DNA from: Folioceros fuciformis
Taxonomy: Eukaryota; Anthocerotophyta; Anthocerotopsida; Anthocerotales
Assembly (NCBI GenBank): GCA_049999805.1
Contig: JBNGIO010004659.1
Coordinates: forward strand, 1 to 28,847
Length of the DNA stretch: 28,847 nucleotides
Reading direction: 5' to 3'
The stretch's first letter is position 1. The number at the start of each line of letters is the position of its first letter. A program made the translations under genes and the position numbers. Positions 1-9,300 of the stretch are shown here, piece after piece. The notes beneath the pieces were generated by a model. The model searched no databases. It saw nothing but the letters and a program-made list of their open reading frames with translations, and was not told the origin of the DNA.

Positions 1-17
1 CGAGAGAATGCGCGAAA

Positions 18-49
18 GACAAGACCAACGATGCATTGTTGGTCTTGTC
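18..49. repeat. Perfect inverted repeat, 12-bp arms
   Basis: Arms GACAAGACCAAC (18-29) and GTTGGTCTTGTC (38-49) are perfect reverse complements around an 8-nt centre whose core, ATGCAT, is itself palindromic. The stem is too short for a plant miRNA precursor. No terminal repeats or target duplications are visible, so the role is unknown; it could be a remnant of a small inverted-repeat element. Confidence 0.75.
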
Positions 50-706
50 ACGTGGGAAGACAAGAACAACAATGGATTCAATTATGCCCACGCTACAATT
101 CCAAGGAACACCTTTGTACTCCATAGCAAAAGTGGGAGAGACGGGCAAGGGAATAGTTAATGGTGATGTGGCGTGGGTGGGCTAGGGGGAACAGATCGTG
201 GGCGAGGGAAAGGACTACTTGCAAAATGAAGCCTGTCATACACCGACAGAGCGAATCCCCTTCGTGGATGATGACATACGGATGTGGCTTCGCCGGTGCA
301 CCCCACGCCAAAAATTCCGATTCCTTCCAGGGACGGAAGGGCCTTATGGCGAGCATTTGAAGAAGACTCCTCTCTGGTGGTCAATTCATGCATACGGGTG
401 TGGACAGGTGCATTGCCGGCACCTGCTTTTACAATCTTGACAATGTCAGGCCACATTGCCAGGGCAAATCAAAAGCCACAGCTCAAAGGTCATCGAGTCT
501 GCCACACACCTGCTTGATCAAGACGTTCTTTTGGTTCACTCGCCCCACTCCCGATGAAATAAACCAGAACTAGACAGCAACACAGTCGGCTGACAACAAC
601 AGAATCCATCATCCTTCGCCTCGTCTCCTCCTACAGGCCTCCACCCTTGCCCTTTTGACAGCAGCAGCCCTGCAAGAAGGACTTCGGCAGCGGCCTACTG
701 AGCAGC
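50..706. other. Left-edge spacer without a recognised gene
   Basis: Short overlapping open frames occur on both strands, but none has a recognisable domain, signal peptide or convincing splice structure. The stretch lies downstream of the glutathione transferase-like gene on the minus strand, so part of it may be that gene's 3' untranslated region. Confidence 0.4.
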
Positions 707-1692
707 TTAAAGCATGACATAACACCTAGAGCAAATCCTGATTCCAAGCAAATAAGCTACAGCGAAGAGTGAGGTCATCGCCAGGGGCTGGTCAGCAAAG
801 ATGGATAGTCGTGAATGCAAACAGTCTGCGTTCGTCTCGAAGGGATGCCCGGCAGGCCTCCCTCCATCCCATCTCTGCCAACAGGAAGCGGCATCACATG
901 AGGCATCTTGCATCCAGGTGACGATTGAGACCGTGGAAGTCCGTGCCACCGCCACTACCGACTTTCCGGTAACCGGCCCAGGCTTGGGGGAACCATCAGG
1001 GGCTCCCGGATGCCAGTCGGGCGCAGTGGACTGCACCTCCGGCAGCTGGAACATCGCGTCCGNNNNNNNNNNGACTGCACCTCCGGCAGCTGGAACATCG
1101 CGTCCGAGACCCTCCGCAGAGTGGGGAACTTTTCCATATCCACCTCGAACGATCGCGCATTGTAAACCTGTGGTATCAGCACCACATCCGCCAGGGTCAC
1201 CTCATCCCCGAAGCAAAACCTCCCGGCACTTTCCTCGACCATGCGCTCCAGCGCGGCGAAGCCCTCGAGAACATAGCGCCTGGCCCAAGCGAGCCTAGCC
1301 TGGTCCCCCTCCCGAGCCGCGACCTCCAGCAGCAGCTTGCCGTTCTGGAAGGGCTGGATCCCGGACACCACGACGGCTACCGCAGCGCGCACCGCCGCGC
1401 GCTGCCGGAGGTCCAGGGGGAGGAGGGGGCGGCGGTCCGGGAAGCGCTCCTCCAGGTACTCCAGGCAGGCATTGGAGTCGGGGATGGCTGTGCCGTCCAT
1501 GAACAGGACTGGCACCTTACAGAAGGGGTTGAGGCGGGTGAAGCGGGGCGCAAACTGATGGTCTTTACGAAGATCCACCACTTCGATGCGGAAGGGAATG
1601 GCCTTCAGCGCCAGGGCCAGCCTCACACGCCAGGAGCAGGAGCTGTGCCGGTGCGAGAACAACACCACTTCTGCGCAGGCCTCCTCCGCCAT
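707..1692 (-). CDS. Zeta-class glutathione S-transferase / maleylacetoacetate isomerase-like protein, interrupted by assembly gap
   Basis: The start ATG (1692) sits in the strong context CCATGGCG. The thioredoxin-like N-terminal half carries the zeta signature SSCSWRVRLAL, with Ser17-Ser18-Cys19 at the positions of the known active-site trio, then NPFCKVPVL and DSNACLEYLEERFP. The helical C-terminal half has SGIQPFQN, GDEVTLADV and FPTLRRVSDAMFQLPEVQ, a good match to plant GSTZ. Zeta enzymes catalyse glutathione-dependent cis-trans isomerisation of maleylacetoacetate in tyrosine breakdown, usually in the cytosol. A 10-N gap with duplicated flanks breaks the frame after residue about 206. Collapsing the 34-bp overlap plus the Ns (44 nt) restores a continuous frame to a stop at 707, about 312 aa. 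GSTZ proteins are usually about 220 aa, so the last 90 or so residues look like read-through, a missed terminal intron or a real extension. The gene is intronless and very GC-rich, unlike its AT-rich neighbour. Confidence 0.8.
1029..1106. other. Assembly gap with duplicated 34-bp flanks
   Basis: Bases 1029-1062 and 1073-1106 are identical (34 nt) and are separated by exactly ten Ns. The pattern is that of two contig ends that overlap but were not merged. The GST-like reading frame becomes continuous when one copy and the Ns are removed, which supports an artefact rather than a genomic duplication. Confidence 0.9.
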
Positions 1693-1979
1693 GGAGACAC
1701 GAGCGGTAGCTAGTTCTGCTCGTAAAGATGATTTCCTAGCAACTCGTATTGACGAATCTAGTTATTTCTGTGATATGACTTTTGGTGAATTGTTTGTTTC
1801 TGTTTTTATTTTTATTTTTATTTTGGATGCAAAACATCAAATCCTTTTGCTCTAATGGATATCTTGATCACATAGTAAGAATTTCTCTCATACACTTCAG
1901 AACAGTTTAAATATATAGGACAGTTGGGTACTACTTAATCTTAAAACTTATTAAAGATGTCTTCAAAATAGGAATCATG

Positions 1980-3220
1980 CTAATCGATAATATCTTCTGA
2001 AAGTGGGGAAATGGACGAACCCATAAGATTTGCATTATAAGCTTCAACATGTGCAGCCAAACCTTCGCTCAAGATATAATCTAAAGTAGAAGCAAGTGGC
2101 TCGGTTCTCAGCTTGTCTAGAGTGCTAGTGCAAGATGCACTATCTTGTGACATACCGTCTTCTAAAACAGAAGGATCTAGCTGAGGTATATGAACTACTA
2201 AACCATCATTTTCTAACTTAGAAGGATCTAGCTGAGGTATATGAACTGCTAAACCATCATTTTCTAACTTAGAATCATGGACTTCTTCACTTGCAGGAAT
2301 AGGATATACTAAAGTTGAACCTGCACTCACTTGTAATTCTTGCACCCTCTTTGGAGAAGAATCACACAATTCACATGGTGGAATGGCAAAAAATGTCTTC
2401 AATGGCTTTGAAAGCAAATCACTCATTATATGCACATTATCATTTTGTGACATAGAATCATGGTCTTCTTCATTTGCATGACGAGGAAATCCTAAAGTTG
2501 AACCTGCATTTGCTTGTAATTCTAGCACCCTCTTTTGAGAAGAATCATACAATTCATATGATGGAATGGCAAGAAATGTCTTCATTCGCTCCAAAAACAT
2601 ATCATCCGTTGTAAGTACATCATCATTTTGTAACTTAGAATCATGGGCTTCTCCACTTGTATGAATAGGGTGTACCAAAGTTGAACATGTGCTTCCTTGT
2701 AACTCTTCTACCCACTTTGGAGAAGAATCACACGATTCATCTTCTGGAACAGTAGGAAACATCCCCAAAGGCTCCAAAGGGATATGAGACATTGTCATAA
2801 GAATATTGTCATTGTCAACAAGATCTTGAGAAGCTGTATGTACTATATCATCGACTTCAATTGGTTCCAAATAAGCATCCAACTCAGAGTCAGGAATAGA
2901 AGGAAAGGTCTTCCAAGGGATTTCAGAATCAGGTCTTTCAAAATGTAACATAGAAAAGTCGTCATTCTGTAACTTGAAGTGATGGTGATGGTCTTCTTCA
3001 TTTTTCCCATGAGAATATTTTGAAGTTGAATCTATGTTGACTTCAACTTCTTTCATCCCTTGCAACGAAGAACCACACAACTGATGGTCAAATGTAGAAG
3101 GGAAGGTCTCCAAAGGCATATCAGATAAAGAAAAATGGGCATCTTGTGACTTGGAAACAGTGTTTCCTCCACTTGCTTCAATAGGATATTCGGAAGGTAA
3201 ACATTTGTTGGCTTCAAATT
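1980..3220 (-). CDS. Repeat-rich acidic protein of unknown function, terminal exon
   Basis: This is a long open segment ending at a stop at 1980-1982. A good acceptor (tgtctgtag before 3220) suggests it is an internal-to-terminal exon rather than a gene starting at the Met at 3230. The translation is acidic and rich in Ser, Asp, Glu and Leu, with no signal peptide, membrane segment or domain that I recognise. It contains about five or six degenerate units of roughly 60 residues. Each has the order: a Cys-Asp/Gly-Ser-Ser stretch, K-R/W-V-x-ELQ, GSTL-x-YPI, a basic-acidic stretch HDSKLQNDD, then LE/KP-x-K-TF-x-AIP and ELCD. A perfect in-frame 17-residue duplication lies near the C-terminus (see 2170-2271). 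Base composition is AT-rich, in sharp contrast to the adjacent GST-like gene. It may belong with the exons at 3324-3419 and 3445-4116. A decayed mobile-element gene is an alternative I cannot exclude. Confidence 0.5.
2170..2271. repeat. Two tandem 51-bp copies inside the repeat-rich exon
   Basis: Copies at 2170-2220 and 2221-2271 differ at one base (actacta versus actgcta). The 51-bp period keeps the minus-strand frame, giving two 17-residue units with core HIPQLDPSKLENDGL. The near identity points to a recent duplication. Confidence 0.9.
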
Positions 3221-3323
3221 CTACAGACAATACAATCCAAAATTGGAGGAAAACTTTATAAAGGCCTCATATGAGGGAAAATTACATCATCTTATAACTT
3301 AAAACCAAGAACTTCTTCTTCAC

Positions 3324-3419
3324 CTGTACTAGAAGTGACTTGAATAGTGGAATCCTCGTTACAAGGAAGTTTTTCCAGATTTGTTTGGGATGCAGCAGTC
3401 CCTACACTGAGTTCTTCAG
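3324..3419 (-). CDS. Small putative exon of the repeat-rich gene
   Basis: This 96-nt exon has an acceptor (caatacag before 3419) and a donor (ACAG followed by GTGAAG after 3324). Read with two leading bases it is open (EELSVGTAASQTNLEKLPC and onward) and ends in phase 1. That phase is exactly what the next exon at 3220 needs: the joined codon is GAA. Its NLEKLPC-N-EDSTIQ-x-x-SS pattern resembles the start of the next exon (NKCLPSEYPIEASGG), so it looks like one more, diverged unit of the same repeat family. The junction to the upstream exon ending near 3445 is not clear. Confidence 0.4.
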
Positions 3420-3444
3420 CTGTATTGATTAAAGCATATTGAAG

Positions 3445-4116
3445 TTACATTGAACTATCCTTAGCAGCACTCGCCTCTTCCGATGAACTATTCTCAAGTA
3501 CTATATTAGAAGTGCTTGCAACAACAGACCTATTCTCAAGTACTATATTAGAAGTGCTTGCAATGGCAAACGAAAGAATAGTACCTCGGTTTGCAGCATT
3601 ACAATGCCTCTTCTTAGCTTGCATAATCGCATTAGCTTGTGCCTGTGTCGAATGCCCAAAAAGGATGCAAGGGCGGTTGTAAGTTGCACTTGATACCACT
3701 TTTCCTTTATGGAAGACTGGATGCGGAATTTTCCACTGAAAGGAGTTAATAAACTCATGAGGATACTGTATCTCCGGATAATGCTGCGCCACATAAGCTT
3801 TCAGTTGCGTCTTGGTAAGAAACTCTTGACGATGTTGCTCACATTTGAGAAACCCCATTGGTGCTATAAGAGGCGCTTGTGCAGCATCATAGTTCCCACT
3901 GTTTTCAACAATTCTACTAGGTTTGTCACGCTGGCTTATAGTCCTCTTCCATACATCATTCTTTCCTGGAAATGGTTGCGGTGCATATGGGAACCCCTCC
4001 CACGATTCATTTGGGAACAATAGAGGCAATTCCTCCTTCGAAGAATCGAAACGAGGTCCAAATTGTCTATTCTTGCGTCGATTCCTCATGATCAAAGTAT
4101 AAGTACAACGATAGTC
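3445..4116 (-). CDS. Putative exon, unrecognised basic protein segment
   Basis: The segment opens after a good acceptor (tatatgcag before 4116) in phase 0 and stays open for about 224 codons to a stop at 3445. It begins with a basic stretch (MRNRRKNRQFGPRFDSS) followed by ELPLLFPNESWEGFPYAPQPFPG, KNDVWKRT, and a segment with LKAYVAQHYPEIQYPHEF and WKIPHPVF. The C-terminus is Ser/Glu/Ala-rich with a duplicated 14-residue unit (ASTSNIVLEN). I do not recognise a family. The FGPRF-to-WKRT part looks like a conserved fold more than a low-complexity tail. The stop at 3445 may be skipped by splicing into the exon at 3419, but no strong donor in the required phase is seen. Confidence 0.45.
   Translation of the reverse strand, partial: DYRCTYTLIMRNRRKNRQFGPRFDSSKEELPLLFPNESWEGFPYAPQPFPGKNDVWKRTISQRDKPSRIVENSGNYDAAQAPLIAPMGFLKCEQHRQEFLTKTQLKAYVAQHYPEIQYPHEFINSFQWKIPHPVFHKGKVVSSATYNRPCILFGHSTQAQANAIMQAKKRHCNAANRGTILSFAIASTSNIVLENRSVVASTSNIVLENSSSEEASAAKDSSM
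3488..3563. repeat. Direct repeat, 34-bp copies, period 42
   Basis: Identical copies at 3488-3521 and 3530-3563 lie inside the exon 3445-4116. The 42-bp period equals 14 codons, so the minus-strand frame is preserved and the unit ASTSNIVLEN is repeated. Confidence 0.9.
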
Positions 4117-4753
4117 CTGCATATAACATACACCCACAAGACCATATTAGATTATGCCTCATCAAACACCTTAGGCATTCCAATTCACAAGTAAACATAT
4201 GAAAACGAGATTAAACAAACACTCCTATTTCTTCCAAAGTCTTCAAAAAAAAGACAATAGTCTAGAACTGATCAAATGTTAGCAATATAACCGAAGATAA
4301 ATATGCATAGATCATTCAATGAGAAAGATGCATACGATCAATCAACACACCAATACATCAATATACACTAAAGAAAATCCACTATCTACATCCTATATGT
4401 CATGCACAAAGAATAATACCTTCCCAGGGCCTCAAACAGCTATCATACCTATAGTCTTGCACCACATATATAGAACAAAACACAACTTTTTTTCGACTAC
4501 TAAGTATTAGAACCCGATCATCTTCTTCAAATAATCAAAAGTATATGAAAATATAAAATGAATTCGAACAATCAGTCATGACTTAATCAACATTATAATT
4601 GTATGATCATAATTCCATCTCTTGTATGTTAGAAAAACTACAAGCACTCCTCGAATGTAGGTTTCCAGACAAAGACTTATTAAAAGACATGATGGAAAAA
4701 TCCGTATGCTCGAAAAAGACTAAATAGAATTATAAAGGCAAATGGGCAAAAGA
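4117..4753. other. AT-rich intron or spacer
   Basis: I see no coding segment with a domain or clear splice frame here. The stretch lies between an acceptor at 4117 and the minisatellite exon candidate on the minus strand, so it may be an intron of the repeat-rich gene. Confidence 0.35.
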
Positions 4754-4983
4754 GGACTAGCCTCCTCGCTACCAGACACAGGCGATCGTTACCAGACATG
4801 GACGAAAGAGGACTAGCCTCCTTGCTACCAGACATGGGCGAAAGAGGACTAGCCTCCTTGCTACCAGACACAAAACTAGCCTCCTCGCTACCAGACACAA
4901 AACTAGCCTCCTCGCTACGAGACAAAAAACTAGCCTCCTCGCTACCAGACACAAAACTAGCCTCCTCGCTACCATACACAAAA
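4754..4983. repeat. Minisatellite of 27/36-bp units, coding-like on the minus strand
   Basis: Plus-strand units read ACTAGCCTCCTCGCTACCAG with either ACACAAA (27-bp units, right part) or a longer GGGCGAAAGAGG linker (36-bp units, left part). All unit lengths are multiples of three. The minus strand encodes repeated Gly-Ser-Glu-Glu-Ala-Ser units (GSEEASFVS) and longer GSKEASPLS variants. The frame is disrupted near 4780-4800, where a partial unit occurs. The Ser/Glu/Ala theme recurs at the end of the exon 3445-4116, which is the main reason to think both belong to one gene. The minus-strand frame is open from about 4983 to 4680. Confidence 0.8.
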
Positions 4984-5092
4984 CTACTGATAGCTAGTGA
5001 TCTAAGTTTTACTTACCAGTAGAGTTCTTTTGATACGGCAATACCCTACTATTGATAGCTAGTAATCTAAGTTTTGCTTACCAGTAGAGTTC
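4984..5092. repeat. 65-bp-period duplication carrying splice signals
   Basis: Copies at 4984-5027 and 5049-5092 match at 41 of 44 bases. On the minus strand each copy holds an exon-like end (GAACTCTACTG), a donor (GTAAGT at 5016-5011, GTAAGC at 5081-5076) and an acceptor-like end (ATCAGTAG or ATCAATAG). Splicing from the 5081 donor to the 4984 acceptor removes 98 nt and joins the two minisatellite reading frames in phase (TG plus T gives Cys). Confidence 0.75.
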
Positions 5093-5106
5093 CTGACATG
5101 CAATAT

Positions 5107-5187
5107 CCTTTGCACTTGCACTTGCCTGCTCTTCCTTTGCACTTGCACTTGCCTGCTCTTCCTTTGCACTTGCACTTGCACTTGTTT
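5107..5187. repeat. Three tandem 27-bp units
   Basis: Units at 5107-5133, 5134-5160 and 5161-5187 (the third diverges at its end) carry CCTTTGCACTTGCACTTG. In one minus-strand frame they encode repeated ASASAKEEQ, again nine residues per unit, and continue into KDIACQELY before the donor at 5081. An in-frame TAA lies just upstream, so an exon would have to begin within or next to the array. Confidence 0.85.
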
Positions 5188-5846
5188 ATGCAAAGAATGT
5201 TAGCATGTAGGCGTTCTCTAAACAATGTTTTCAACCTCTCACTATTCAAGTTATGTAAACATCATTTGCCATTGTCCTTTTCAAATAGCTAAAGACAACC
5301 ACCGTCAAAAGGGGGCAACAATATGGGATAATAATTAGAACTTCATTACCTTCTTCTAATAATCACATGTGTATGAAAATATAAAATGAACTTAATTTTT
5401 CGATCATATCTTAATTAACATTATAAATATCTCTCATATCATTGTTCTTTTGATAATGATGTTAAATCTCTAGATGAAATAGTTCACATATAACAAAGTA
5501 ATATAATATGATGTCTAGAATGACTTTTGAAACGAGTTGAAAAGGTTAGCTACTGTTGCTTGTAGCCCATCTCCATACTTCTAGAAGGTCTAGAACCACA
5601 TCTTATTTAAGTTAATTAACAAATTATGATTATCTAATCTCTCGTAAGAATGAGCTATGGTGTACCAACCTTCTAAAGGTGGCTACTCTGGCGTCCATCC
5701 ATATTGAGACCTTGAGGGTGGTTAAAAACAGGAGTTACTGTGAAGGACTTGTAATCTTCCTCAATAGGAGGTTAGCTTTGTGAAAATCCACAATGTCTCT
5801 CAACATGCCACTTCGGTACCAGAGATGGTTTCAGCGTGTGGAAATT
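5188..5846. other. AT-rich spacer
   Basis: No supported coding segment, RNA gene or element is seen. The stretch separates the minisatellite block from the 5847-6206 open frame. Confidence 0.4.
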
Positions 5847-6206
5847 TCAGATGGTGCGAGCACGTAGGATGTCTTTGCCCTTAGTCTGCCCTCCAGGATG
5901 GACTCTCCCGGGCAATCCCAACTCACCCCAAAGGAAGGCAGTCACCAAGAAGTCATTCACAAAGGAAGCTACCTGTTGAGGGTACACCAGCGACCTCTGT
6001 CGTGAAGCACTGGGCCGGAATTCCGCAAAGTTTTGGCCCTGGCTCTGACAGAAACAACGGATGCTCTGCAGTTGGTCACAGTAGCACAACGGTGAACGCT
6101 TTGCTTTCATTACTTGGCCCAGTTCCTCACTGAGAAGGATACAGCTGGAGCATCCTGGACATTGTGTGTGTCCACAGAACCTTTTCAGACCTACTGCCTG
6201 GAGCAT
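5847..6206 (-). CDS. Hypothetical 119-aa open frame
   Basis: The frame starts with MLQAVGLKRFCGHTQCPGC, is Cys-rich in its first half (including CYCDQLQSIRCFC), and ends with VNDFLVTAFLWGELGLPGRVH-PGGQTKGK. I recognise no family and see no signal peptide or clear splice sites. The second half has protein-like composition, so it could be a terminal exon or a decayed gene, but chance cannot be excluded. It lies 154 bp beyond the stop of the CRINKLY4-like gene on the same strand. Confidence 0.2.
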   Translation of the reverse strand: MLQAVGLKRFCGHTQCPGCSSCILLSEELGQVMKAKRSPLCYCDQLQSIRCFCQSQGQNFAEFRPSASRQRSLVYPQQVASFVNDFLVTAFLWGELGLPGRVHPGGQTKGKDILRARTI

Positions 6207-6254
6207 ACCACGACAGGGCGATACCTATCATCACATAAAACGCTTGAAGTGGTG

Positions 6255-6316
6255 GATGGAGAACACCGGGCCAACAGATCTGCTCAATCGATGGAGAACA
6301 GGTGGCCCACAGATCT
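6255..6316. repeat. Imperfect 26-bp direct repeat, period 36
   Basis: ATGGAGAACACCGGGCCAAC and ATGGAGAACAGGTGGCCCAC begin at 6255 and 6291, each followed by AGATCT. It lies in the 3' flank of the CRINKLY4-like gene and has no assigned role. Confidence 0.5.
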
Positions 6317-6360
6317 ACCAATACTGCTTTCGACTTGCAAGCTTTCCTACGTAGTTTCTT

Positions 6361-9300
6361 TTAGCTTTCAGTAGGGTCGAATCCTGAATAGATGATTCTT
6401 GCAGGGACATCGACCGCTGGAAACGATTGCTTGGTGATGGTAAGAGTTGGTCGCAACGGGGTAGGAGGGCCAGGGTGTGGAGGCCTGGGAGGCCGACGAA
6501 GGGCTTTTTTTTTTTTTTTTTTTTTTTTTATAGGACCCGAGGACGTTATCGTCTTGGTTGCATCCGGTATCATGGGGGGACTTCGTGACGGGAGGCTGAA
6601 CGCGCTTTCTGGACTGCAAACAGGAGCTGCGTTTGGGGACAGCTCCGGACTTCCTGTCCCGGCGCTTGACGTGGGAGATGAGGGGTTAGGCAACGCCAGG
6701 TTGCAAATGCCCAGTGCATTGCAAGTGGTCGGTGCAGTAGCATGCGTCCGAGTCGGTCGCTGGGTTTCCAACGTCTCCGGGCCTGCAGCTGAGTCCTCTG
6801 GGCTGCTGGTCGTGAGGCCTTCTTCGGGTACTTCGGGAATGGTGTTCTCTGATGGATTTTTGCGGGTCTTCACGAGCACGTTACCTGATCTAAGTTTCGC
6901 GGCTGCTCCATCAATGAGGACCACACTTTGAGACTTGCCCATCCCACAGCTAAGGTTGGAGACCAGCGGGTTGTCGAAAGTTTCAGATTCAATGTCGAAG
7001 TCCAGGGATTGCCTCAGTCCGGAAAGGGATTGCACCAGCTGCTCCATCCAGGATGCCACTTGCCTCATTGTTGGCCTCTCCTTCTGTGACTCACGCACGC
7101 AGATCTCAGCAATATTGGCCAGCTTGCAAATGGACTCCGTTTGCCGACGGTCTCCCTCCAGGATGCGGGGATCCAGAATTGCGGAATCCAGAATCTCGCC
7201 ATCCTGTATTAAGGATCTGGGATTTGAGCACCAACGGATGGAGCTGGTCAATCAGGACTCACCTCCAAGAGCAGGAGTAGGAAGAGGAGGGAGGCTTTGG
7301 CAATGGGAAGAGGTTCCTCACCTGCATCTGCTCACCAGGTTGGCGTCCCCATCCGGGTGCTGCTGCCTGTCAATGGCCTTCTGGCCTGTGAGCAACTCCA
7401 GCAAGACTACTCCGAACCCGTACACATCGCTCTTGAGGGACAGATGGTAGGTGCGGAAGTACTCTGGATCCCAATAGCCTGGCGTGCCCTTAGGATCGGT
7501 GAAGACATGTGTCTGCTGGTCGTGCGGCCCCAGCCGAGAGATGCCGAAGTCAGACAGCTTGGCGTTCCACTCCATGTCCAGAAGGATGTTGGAGGATTTC
7601 ACATCCCGATGGATCACCGGCGGGACCATGCAGTGTAAGTACTCCAATCCCTTGGCAGTTTGTGCTGCGCGAGCAAGGGATCACAGCATCCAAGTTACAG
7701 TACAGTGGTTGCAAACGGGCTCATCTACCAGGGCGGAGCGCACATGTCGCGAGATGAGTTTCAGGGTTTGAACACACACCTGCCACCCGCAACCGCACAG
7801 ACCAGGAGGACACCAGCTGGCTCAGATGCTGCACTGTGCTGCTCTCTAGAGTGTCACCCTTGCCATGCAGATGGTCGTATAGAGTGCCATTCTCCACGTA
7901 GTCGAAGACAAGCAACCGCCGGTCCTGAATGATTCCCCGCTCCTGTTTCTCAAGACTTCCTTCCGAGCCGGGGAGGGCTGTCGCATGGTGCTGTGCGTAC
8001 TTGTAGCTGCTCCAGGGAACCAGGCATGCTTCCAAACTTCAGTCAGATGCATGCAAGTCGAGGCAAACGTAACTCGCAAGGAAAAAGGCAGGCTAAGTTG
8101 CAGACTGTCTTCCAGTATTACTGAGCCTCACCTGTGAATGGCATACTTGATGGCACAACGAATGCCGTGAGGCGACACCCTGAACTTCGCTTCCGGCCCT
8201 CTCTCATGGCAGAACCCCACAAGATTGACCAGGTTGGGATGGTGCAGACGCGCCAGGAGCTTCAGCTCGCTGTCGAAATCCACAAATCGATTATGCATGG
8301 AGGTTGCGGGTTTGTGCTCCAGTCTCTTCACCGCAACCAGCCTTGTGACAGGGCAACGCACCATGCCCTTGAACACATGGCCGTAGCTGCCCTTGCCAAC
8401 CAGATTTTTATCACAGAACCCTTCCGTGGCCATCTGTAACTGCCTGTATGTGAACTCTGTGACCTGCATTCCATATCACATGGCTTTGCGTCTAGATACC
8501 AATGCTTTGTTCACAACGCTTAGTCTGACATAGGTACCTCAACAACCAAATCCAACAAACCTTCAAGTGTTCCTGCTCGTGGAAATGCTGAACAGAGCGG
8601 ACCAATTTGTGGCCTTTGATTTCCAGTCGTGACAAGATGTAAATGAGCTGCAGCAGCACAAGTACGAACGTGACGCCGAGCAGACAAGCCAAGGTGCGAA
8701 CCTTGCTCGTATCCTTGCCGTATTTTCGATCAGGGGATGCATCGTCCCCGCCCTTCTTGGACGTTTCATTGTTGCTTTCATGCTCACGGAAAATATGGCT
8801 GCTCGCATCGTCCGCACAAGTTTCGCAGCTTATGCAGAGCCCCAGATTATTACTCCCGCAGGAGCCATCCTGGGGGTACCTGTCGGACCCGCATATCCGA
8901 CATCTGGGCGCCCCCTCTCCCAAGCAGTAAGCCCTGAGAACGGAGTTGTCGCCTATCGTGTCGGCTACCACGCATACGAACGTGTCGCCAGTAGATGCAG
9001 CTCGGATTTCGTGAGCTGCGGGGATTGGGAACTGGAACCCCAGTCCCTCGACTTTCCGATCCGACCAGCACTGCAGCCTGCTGTCATTGTATCTGATCCC
9101 GCAGCTGAAATCCATCCCTGTATAATGATTTCAAGCAAGACGGAACAACAGAGAGGGTCCAACTCTGTCAGTAGCTGCCTTGAGCAGACTGAAAGAGAAG
9201 TTGAAGTTGGGTTTTTCTTCCAACACACCTGAAACAAGCATCCTGAATCCAGCATCAGGTGGGTTGGGCAGGGGAAATGGGCTGGTGGTGACTGCTCCCC

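Noticed and set aside
1029-1106. Target-site duplication of an inserted element
   Set aside because: The copies flank exactly ten Ns and nothing else, and collapsing them restores a conserved protein frame; the same pattern recurs at 28619-28722.
4984-5081. Two real 33-nt introns
   Set aside because: Far shorter than typical plant introns; the 98-nt outer intron keeps phase and is more plausible.
4754-5187. CRISPR-like array
   Set aside because: Units are contiguous tandem repeats of 27 or 36 bp with no unique spacers, in a plant genome context.
6392-7450. Plus-strand open frames of 171-179 codons
   Set aside because: They are antisense shadows of the CRINKLY4-like kinase exons and show no domain; the 6392-6931 frame even runs through the T25 run.
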